The position numbers were made by a program, and so were the translations under genes. Below are positions 57,487 through 64,000 of a DNA stretch of 64,000 nt, piece after piece. Below the pieces are notes generated by a model. That model made no database searches, was not told where the DNA came from, and was given only the letters and a program-made list of their open reading frames with translations. Every line of letters starts with the position of its first letter. Position 1 is the stretch's first letter. Source of the DNA: Serratia rubidaea (GTDB lineage: Bacteria; Pseudomonadota; Gammaproteobacteria; Enterobacterales; Enterobacteriaceae); contig LR590463.1 in assembly GCA_901472405.1 (NCBI GenBank), positions 2,976,001-3,040,000 of the forward strand. Direction: 5' to 3'.

Positions 57487-57562
57487 TCTACGCGATTGAC
57501 ATCACTGCCCCGGTCCAAGGCTTGCGCCGTAACGAGGAGTGTCATTCACCAAGGATGTTTCT

Positions 57563-59500
57563 ATGTTAGACCGCATCACAGCTTATACGCCGCTTGGCCC
57601 TGAACAACTGCTGTTTCGCTCGCTGGAGGGCACCGAAGCCCTGTCCGCGCCGTTTGATTTCCGCATCGAACTGCTGAGCACCGACGCCCGCCTGGACCGC
57701 AAGGCGCTGCTCGGCCAGCCGCTGACCCTGGAGATCCCCATCCCGGGACTGCTGCGCCCGCCCCGCTATCTCAACGGCAAAATCACCGCCATCGCCGTCA
57801 GCAGCGAAGAGATCAGCGGCACCCGCTATTCGGTGTATACCCTACGCGTACAGCCCGACCTGTGGCCGATGCTCAAGGATCGCAACTTCCGCATCTTCCA
57901 GGAACAGACCGTCCCGCAAATCGTCAAGGCCCTGCTGGCCGAACAGAACATTCAGCTGGAAGACCAGCTGACCGGCGACTATCGCCAGTGGGGCTACTGC
58001 GTGCAGTACAGTGAATCCACCTTTAACTTCATCAGCCGCCTGATGGAGCTGGAAGGCATTTACTACTACTTCAAGCACGAGCAGGATAAACACACCATGG
58101 TGCTGGCGGATAACCCGCACCATCATCAGCCGTTCCCCGGCTATGAGACCATCCCCTACCACGTCACGCCGTCCGGCGGCGTCACCGATGAAGAAGGCAT
58201 CAGCCAGTGGACGCTGGCCGATCAGGTGACCCCCGGCATCTACAGCGTCGACGATTACGACTTCCGCAAGCCCAACGCATGGCTGTTCCAGGCGCGGCAG
58301 AACCCGGTTTCGCCGGCCCCCGGCCAGATTGACGTCTATGACTGGCCAGGCCGCTACACCGAGCATCAGCAGGGCGAATTCTATGCGCGCGTGCGGCAGG
58401 AGTCCTGGCAGGCCGAGCATCAGCAGGTGACCGGCACCGCCACCGCGCTGGGCATCGCGCCCGGCAACACCTTTACGCTGACCAAAGCGCCCTATATGTC
58501 CGATAACGGCGAATACCTGACGCTCTCCGCCCGCTATACCCTGCGGGAAAACAGCTACGCCAGCGGCGATACGCAGGGCAGCGTGCACCGCATCGACTTC
58601 ACCGTCATCCCGGCCGATGTGCAGTTCCGCCCGGCGCAGAGCGCCTCCTGGCCGAAAACCCACGGCCCGCAAACCGCCCGCGTGGTCGGCCCGCAGGGCG
58701 AGTCGATCTGGACCGACAAATACGGCCGCATCAAGGTGAAGTTCCACTGGGACCGGCTGGCCAAGGGCGACGACACCAGCTCCTGCTGGGTGCGCGTCTC
58801 CAGCGCCTGGGCCGGCCAGGGCTTCGGCGGCGTACAGATCCCGCGCGTCAACGACGAGGTGGTGATCGACTTTATCAACGGCGATCCGGACCGGCCGATC
58901 GTCATCGGCCGCGTGTATAACGAAGCCAGCATGCCGCCGTGGGCGCTGCCGGCCGCCGCCACCCAGATGGGCTTTATGAGCCGTTCCAAGGACGGCACGC
59001 CGGACAACGCCAACGCCCTGCGCTTCGAGGACAAGGCCGGCTCCGAACAGGTGTGGATCCAGGCCGAGCGCAATATGGACACCAACGTCAAAAATGATGA
59101 GAGCCACTCCGTCGGCGGCCATCACAACTTTATCGTCACCAAAAACCACGAAAGCCAGGTTAACGGCGAATACCGCCAGTCAACCCAGTACAACCGCAGC
59201 GAGCTGGTGGGCGGCGACTATGCGATGAAGACGCAGCAGCAAATCATGCTCAGCTCCGGCGAAGGTATCACGCTGGTGAGCGGCGACAGCAAGCTGACGC
59301 TCAACCCGAACGGCACCGTCTCGATTCAGTGCACCCAGTTTGAAATCAACGCCAGCGCGCAGGGCGAAATCAACACCGGCGGCACGCTGGATCTCAACGT
59401 CAAGAAGCCGGCCAAAGGCGCAACGCCGAAGCCGACCCCGGCGGAGATCACGCAGGAAGTCGCTAAAGTGTTCAAAGGCTCCTCGGAGGGCAACGCATGA
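57563..59500 (+). CDS. vgrG: T6SS spike protein VgrG
   Basis: VgrG trimers form the spike at the tip of the Hcp tube. I choose ATG 57563 (AAGGATG 7 bases upstream; 645 residues) over an in-frame GTG at 57539. The gp27-like part opens LDRITAYTPLGPEQLLFRSL; the gp5 OB-fold and needle start at ARVVGPQGESIWTDKYGRIK and HWDRLAKGDDTSSCWVRVSS, followed by IPRVNDEVVIDFINGDPDRP. The C-terminal beta-prism has no extra effector domain, ending with a short Lys/Pro-rich tail, so cargo must be delivered by the PAAR-Rhs protein encoded downstream. The frame is intact and the stop overlaps eagR. Confidence 0.95.
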   Translation: MLDRITAYTPLGPEQLLFRSLEGTEALSAPFDFRIELLSTDARLDRKALLGQPLTLEIPIPGLLRPPRYLNGKITAIAVSSEEISGTRYSVYTLRVQPDLWPMLKDRNFRIFQEQTVPQIVKALLAEQNIQLEDQLTGDYRQWGYCVQYSESTFNFISRLMELEGIYYYFKHEQDKHTMVLADNPHHHQPFPGYETIPYHVTPSGGVTDEEGISQWTLADQVTPGIYSVDDYDFRKPNAWLFQARQNPVSPAPGQIDVYDWPGRYTEHQQGEFYARVRQESWQAEHQQVTGTATALGIAPGNTFTLTKAPYMSDNGEYLTLSARYTLRENSYASGDTQGSVHRIDFTVIPADVQFRPAQSASWPKTHGPQTARVVGPQGESIWTDKYGRIKVKFHWDRLAKGDDTSSCWVRVSSAWAGQGFGGVQIPRVNDEVVIDFINGDPDRPIVIGRVYNEASMPPWALPAAATQMGFMSRSKDGTPDNANALRFEDKAGSEQVWIQAERNMDTNVKNDESHSVGGHHNFIVTKNHESQVNGEYRQSTQYNRSELVGGDYAMKTQQQIMLSSGEGITLVSGDSKLTLNPNGTVSIQCTQFEINASAQGEINTGGTLDLNVKKPAKGATPKPTPAEITQEVAKVFKGSSEGNA

Positions 59501-59934
59501 CGCAGCAAACCCGCTATGCCCTGTCCGAAGGCACTCTGACGCTGCCGGAGGCGCGCAGGACACCAGCGTGACCATTCTCAAACTGCCGCAGGCGCGCGCC
59601 ACGCTGGTGGTCCACCCGTGCCTATGACGTCAAACCGGGCCAGGAGGAAGCCTACCTGCAGCAGCAGCTGGCCAAGGTCAAACGCGATATGAAGAAATTC
59701 AGCGCCCGCGCCGTGGAGGACAGCAGCTTCGGCCCGCTGCCGGCGCGGGCGGTCAGCGTGCGCTTTGAAAACCAGGGCATCGCCATCGAACAGCAACTGC
59801 TGGCGGTGCGCCTGGAAAGCCACCTGCTGGTGCTGACCTTCAGCACCAGCGCCGGCTTCGCCGCCGACGCGCAGGCCACCTGGGAACAGATCCGCCAGGG
59901 ATTTATTCCGGCCGGCAACGCAGCGGAGGCGTAA
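59497..59934 (+). CDS. EagR (DUF1795) effector chaperone, two frameshifts
   Basis: EagR-family chaperones bind the N-terminal membrane helices of PAAR-Rhs effectors and load them on VgrG. The ATG overlaps the vgrG stop. The protein reads MTQQTRYALSEGTLTLPE; one G is missing near 59552 and one extra C lies near 59615, after which AYDVKPGQEEAYLQQQLAKV, FGPLPARAVSVRFENQGIAI and SHLLVLTFSTSAGFAADAQA continue to the TAA before 59935. The indels cancel, giving 145 residues, the family length. The rhs start follows by 3 bases, the standard chaperone-effector arrangement. Confidence 0.88.
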
Positions 59935-59937
59935 GCG

Positions 59938-62900
59938 ATGTCTGATTTAACCGCCGCGCGTCTCGGCGACCCGCTGGTGCACAGCTCGCTGCTGGCCGAC
60001 TTTGTCAGCGGCCTGGTGGAGGGCGCCATCTATGCCGGCATCTACGCCGGCGCCACCGCGCTGATCTCCTCCGGACTCGGCGCACCGGTCGGCATCGCCC
60101 TGGTCGCCGGCGCCATGGTTTCCGGCATTCCGGAGAAAATCGGCACCGCCGCCGGCGCGCTGGTGGATACGCTGATCGGCACCGGCCCGCCCGACGCCTT
60201 TATCACCAGCGGCTCCGACAACGTCCATATGAAAGGCAAGCCGGCGGCCCGCGCCGCCGGCACCGTCGACCACGATTTTCTCAACAGCCCCGACGTTGGC
60301 GCTGAAGAAGGCCCGGGCCTGATCGACAGCGCCCTGGCGGTGGCCGGCGGCATCATCTCCAGCGTGATGCATCCCGGCCCGCTGATCGACAAGGTCGCCA
60401 GCATCGACGGCGAATCGGTCAAAAACTGGCTCGGCGACGTCTGGGACGATATCACCCAGCCCACCGTTGAGAGCGCCAGCCCGTACGCCACCCCGGCCAG
60501 TAAGGACACCGTCGCCTGCACCAAGGGCCATATGGCGGAAAACGTCAACTTCCTGGCCGAAGGTTCGAAGAAGGTGCTGATCAACGGCCACCCCGCCGCG
60601 CGCAACGGCGACCGCAGCACCTGTGAAGCCAAGATCGAAGTGGCGGACAACCCGCGCGTGCGCATCGGCGGCGACGGCATCGTGGTGCGCGATATTCGCA
60701 GCGGCAAAAATGCGCTGGCCTACTTTGCCGGTGGCCTGGTCGGGGCTTTGGGCAAACAGGGCATGAAACTCGGCCAGGCGCTGTTCCGCCGCGTGATGCC
60801 CGCCAGGCGCTGAAGGACGCCGGCTGCGCGCTGGCCGCCGTGGCCGCCGCCGATCTGGCGGGTAACGCCGCCGGCGCCGCCGCAGGCGCAACGCTGGTGG
60901 CCGCCACCCAGACCGGCCACCCGGTGCATATTCCCACCGGCGCCAAAATTCTTGCCGGCGAGGAGGAGCTGGACTTCACCCTCCCCGACCGCATCCCGCT
61001 CTACTGGCAGCGGCTGTACAACAGCCGCAACCGCGCCGCCGGCATGCTTGGCGTCGGCTGGATGCTGCCGTTTGAAACGCGCCTGCTGCGCACGCTGGAC
61101 GGCAACGGCCAGCCGCAGTTTATCCTGCGCGACGCCTCCGGCCGCGAGACCGGCCTCGGCAACGTCACCCCGGCGACGTTATCCGCTTTACCGAAGACGG
61201 CTTCACACTCTACTGCTCGCTGCAGGGCGTGATGCTGCTGCAGACCGCCGAGGGCGAGCACCAGCTGTATGAGCCGGATCCGGCCCGCGTCGGCGAATGG
61301 CGCATCGCGCGCATCTACGACCGCCACGAGAACTGCCACCACTACGCCTGGAACAGCGCCGGACAGCTGGTCACCATCTCCAGCGACAACCAGGCGCTGG
61401 ATGTCGAGCTCAGCTACGACGCGCGCCACGGCCGCCTGATCGCGGTGCATCAGCGCCTCGAACAGGAAAAACGCCTGCTGGTGCAGTATGACTACAGCCC
61501 GCAGGGGCAGCTGATTGCGGTGCGCGACGCCGACGCCATCGTCACCCGCCGCTACGGCTGGGACGACGCCAGCGGCCTGCTGGCCTGGCACAGCTACGCC
61601 ACCGACCTGCGCGTCAGCTACCGCTGGCAGCGCGCCGCGGACGGCGACCACTGGCGCGTCAGCGAGTATCAGGTGCTGGACGCGCAGCAGCAGTGTCTGG
61701 AGCACTGGCTGCTGGAGGCGGACGAAACCGCCCGCCGCGCCAGCGTCACCTGCCTGTCCGGCGGCACCACCGAACACCGCTGGGACAGCCTGCTGCGCAT
61801 TACCGACTATACCGACAGCTACGGCGCCCGCTGGCGCTTCTGCTGGGCCGCGCTGCGGGAGAACCTCAGCGCCGTTATCACCCCGGACGACCAGCGCTGG
61901 GAGCTGGGCTATGACGAGCGCGGCAACCTGATCCTGGTGCGCGATCCGCTCGGCAACACCACCCAGACCACCTGGCACCCCGCCTGGGCGCTGCCGTTAA
62001 AAGAGGTGCTGCCCGACGGCGCCTGCTGGCAATACCGCTACAACCCGTTCGGCGACGTGGTGACGCTGACCGACCCGCTCGGCAACGACAGCCGCTTTAC
62101 CTGGAACGACCAGGGCGACCTGCTGACCCGCACCGACGCGCTCGGCAACACCCAGCGCTTCTGGTGGAACGCCCTCGGCCAGCTGACCCGCGACGAAGAC
62201 TGCTCCGGCCACCAGAGCCGCCGCGAGTATGACGACGCCGGCCTTCTGCTCCGCACCTGCGATGCCGAAGGCAACACCACCCGCTACCGCTGGAGCGCCG
62301 CCGGACGTCTGCAGGCACTGGTGCGCCCCGACGGCCGGGAAACCCGTTACGACTATGACCGCGCCGGCCTGCCCTGCCGCGAGAACATCGACGCCTTCTC
62401 CGAACGCCGCGTCGAACGCAACGTGCGCGGCCAAATCACCTGCGCCGTCGACCCGGCCGGCATCGAGACCCGCTATCAGTACGACCGCTTCGGCCGCCTC
62501 ACCGCGCTGGTCAACCCCAACAACGAGCGCTGGCAGTTTGACTACGACGCCGGCCACCGCCTGCTGGCCCAGAGCGACTTCGCCGGTCGCCGCCGGCAGT
62601 ACCGGTACAACGTGCAGGGACAAGTCAGCGCCGTAACCGAGTACCCACTGGCGCAGGACGGCGACGCGGCACAGCCGCTCCACACCCGCCTGAGCTATGA
62701 CGCTCTGGGCCGCCTGAGCGCCAAAGAGACCGCCGACAGCCGCACCGAATACCGCTACCAGGCGCGCACGCTGGAAGTACGGCGCGCGCCGCTGGCGCTG
62801 TGGCAGCAGGCACAGGCGCGCGGCGAACAGCCCGACTGGCCGGAGACCCTGCGCTTTAGCCGCGACGCCGCCGGCAACCTCTGCGCCGAAGAGAACCACA

Positions 62901-64000
62901 GCGGACTCTGGCAGCACAGCCACGACCCTCTCGGCAACCTCAGCGCCACCCACATGCCCGACGGCAGCACCCTCTCCCAGCTGCGTTACGGCAGCGGCCA
63001 CCTGCTGCAGACCGCACTGCTGGCCGCCGGCCAGCGGCACGATATCGCCGGCTGGCAGCGCGACAAGCTGCACCGGGAGGTCGCCTGCACCCTCGCGCCG
63101 TCACCCAGGAGACCCGCTACGACAGCGTCGGACGCATCACCCTGCGCCGCGCCAGCAGCGAGCGCAGCCACCCGCTGGTGTTTGAGCGTCGCTACCAGTG
63201 GGACCGTCAGGACCTGGTGGTGCAGCAGAAGCTGATTGAGAATGACAACCTCACCGACGGGCCGCAGTTCCAGCAGCGCCGCTTCGGCTATGACGCTCGC
63301 GGACAGCTGACCCACAGCATTCTGCCGCAGCGCGAGGAGCGTTTTTACTACGACCCCGCCGGCAACCGCAGTGACGGCCCGGCTACCACCGTCTGGCGCA
63401 ACCTGCTGCAGCGCCTGAACGGCCACCGCTGGGGCTATGACGGCTTCGGCCGCCTCAGCTGGCGTCGCGACGGCAACACCGGCGTCGAGCAGCGTTTTCA
63501 GTACGACGCCGAACACCGCCTGACCGCCGTCACCTTCGACGGCGACAGCCGCCATCAGCGCGCCGAATACCGTTACGATGCGCTGGGACGCCGCACCCGA
63601 AAAACCCTCTACCCGCACCACGGCGAGCCGCAGACCACCCTGTTCCACTGGAACGGCCTGCAGATGGTAGGTGAACACAATCCCGACCAGCCGCAGCGCA
63701 GCACCCAATATCTGTACCGGGAAGACAGCTACGAGCCACTGGCGCGCGTCGACCGTCACGGCGACAGCAGCGAGGTGTACTGGTACCACAGCGAGCTCAA
63801 CGGCCTGCCGGAGCGCATGACCGACGCGCAGGGGAAAGTCGTCTGGCACGGCCGTTTCTCCGCCTGGGGCGCCACCGACGCCGAAAGCGGCACCCTCGCC
63901 ACACAGCAGAACCTGCGCTATCAGGGCCAGTATCTGGACAGGGAAACCGGGCTTCACTACAATCTGTTCCGCTACTACGATCCGAACTGCGGTAGGTTTA
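59938..64000 (+). CDS. rhs: PAAR-Rhs T6SS effector, toxin end outside window, three frameshifts
   Basis: A large Rhs effector. The N-terminus has hydrophobic helices (about residues 25-60, AIYAGIYAGATALISSGLGA) that EagR should bind, then a PAAR domain (FITSGSDNVHMKGKPAARA, VACTKGHMAE, LINGHPAARNGDRSTC) that caps VgrG. From about residue 300 on come DUF6531-like and YD-repeat sequence forming the Rhs shell. One C lost near 60808, one C near 61164 and one G near 63099 break the frame; each restores a normal Rhs reading. The last codons, YLDRETGLHYNLFRYYDPN, are the hallmark at the end of the core, so the window stops just before the cleavage site and variable toxin. Confidence 0.93.

Overview
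The window looks like the chromosome of an enterobacterium of the genus Serratia, close to S. marcescens. It is GC-rich. The E. coli-type flagellar and chemotaxis genes are collinear with known Serratia loci, and the type VI secretion (T6SS) block keeps the Serratia order tssC, Tae4-type amidase, immunity, hcp, second amidase, immunity. This assignment rests on gene content and order only; no database search was possible.

Bases 1-24870 are a motility region read mostly from the minus strand. From left to right it holds flgG (cut by the window edge), flgF, flgE, flgD, flgC and flgB; divergent flgA and flgMN; an inserted hchA-luxR pair flanked by gene remnants; flhE, flhA and flhB; an inserted vapBC toxin-antitoxin pair; cheZ, cheY, cheB and cheR; two tandem chemoreceptors; cheW, cheA, motB, motA; and the master regulators flhC and flhD. 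Sigma-28 (FliA) promoters precede flgM and the first chemoreceptor. The long flhD leader carries a perfect CRP palindrome, a promoter and an RcsAB box at the same relative distances as in E. coli.

Bases 24871-29610 are a sparse junction with an Hha/YmoA-like gene, uspC, the oxidoreductase curA, one doubtful small ORF, and an intergenic stretch with an 18-bp-arm hairpin.

Bases 29611-64000 are a T6SS cluster on the plus strand: an SH3-like lipoprotein, tssJKLM, tagF, tssABC, two Tae4-type amidases with Tai4-type immunity proteins around hcp, an extra immunity-like gene, three tandem small membrane proteins I do not recognise, tagH (Fha), pppA, a periplasmic protein, tagJ, tssEFG, clpV (tssH), ppkA, vgrG, an EagR chaperone and an rhs gene. 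The window ends at the end of the Rhs core, just before the expected toxin tip. The parts form a complete firing machine (sheath, baseplate, membrane complex, ClpV), a phosphorylation switch (PpkA, PppA, Fha, with TagF as repressor), and its effectors.

A striking property of this sequence is about 40 single-base indels in otherwise full-length conserved genes (flgD, cheB, cheR, cheW, cheA, motA, motB, flhC, tssA, tssF, tssG, hcp, ppkA, rhs and others). Most lie in short homopolymers, mainly loss of one G or C or gain of one A or T, and several compensate each other in the same gene. Corrected lengths match the E. coli proteins almost exactly. I read them as sequencing or assembly errors, not gene decay, and annotate the full gene spans.
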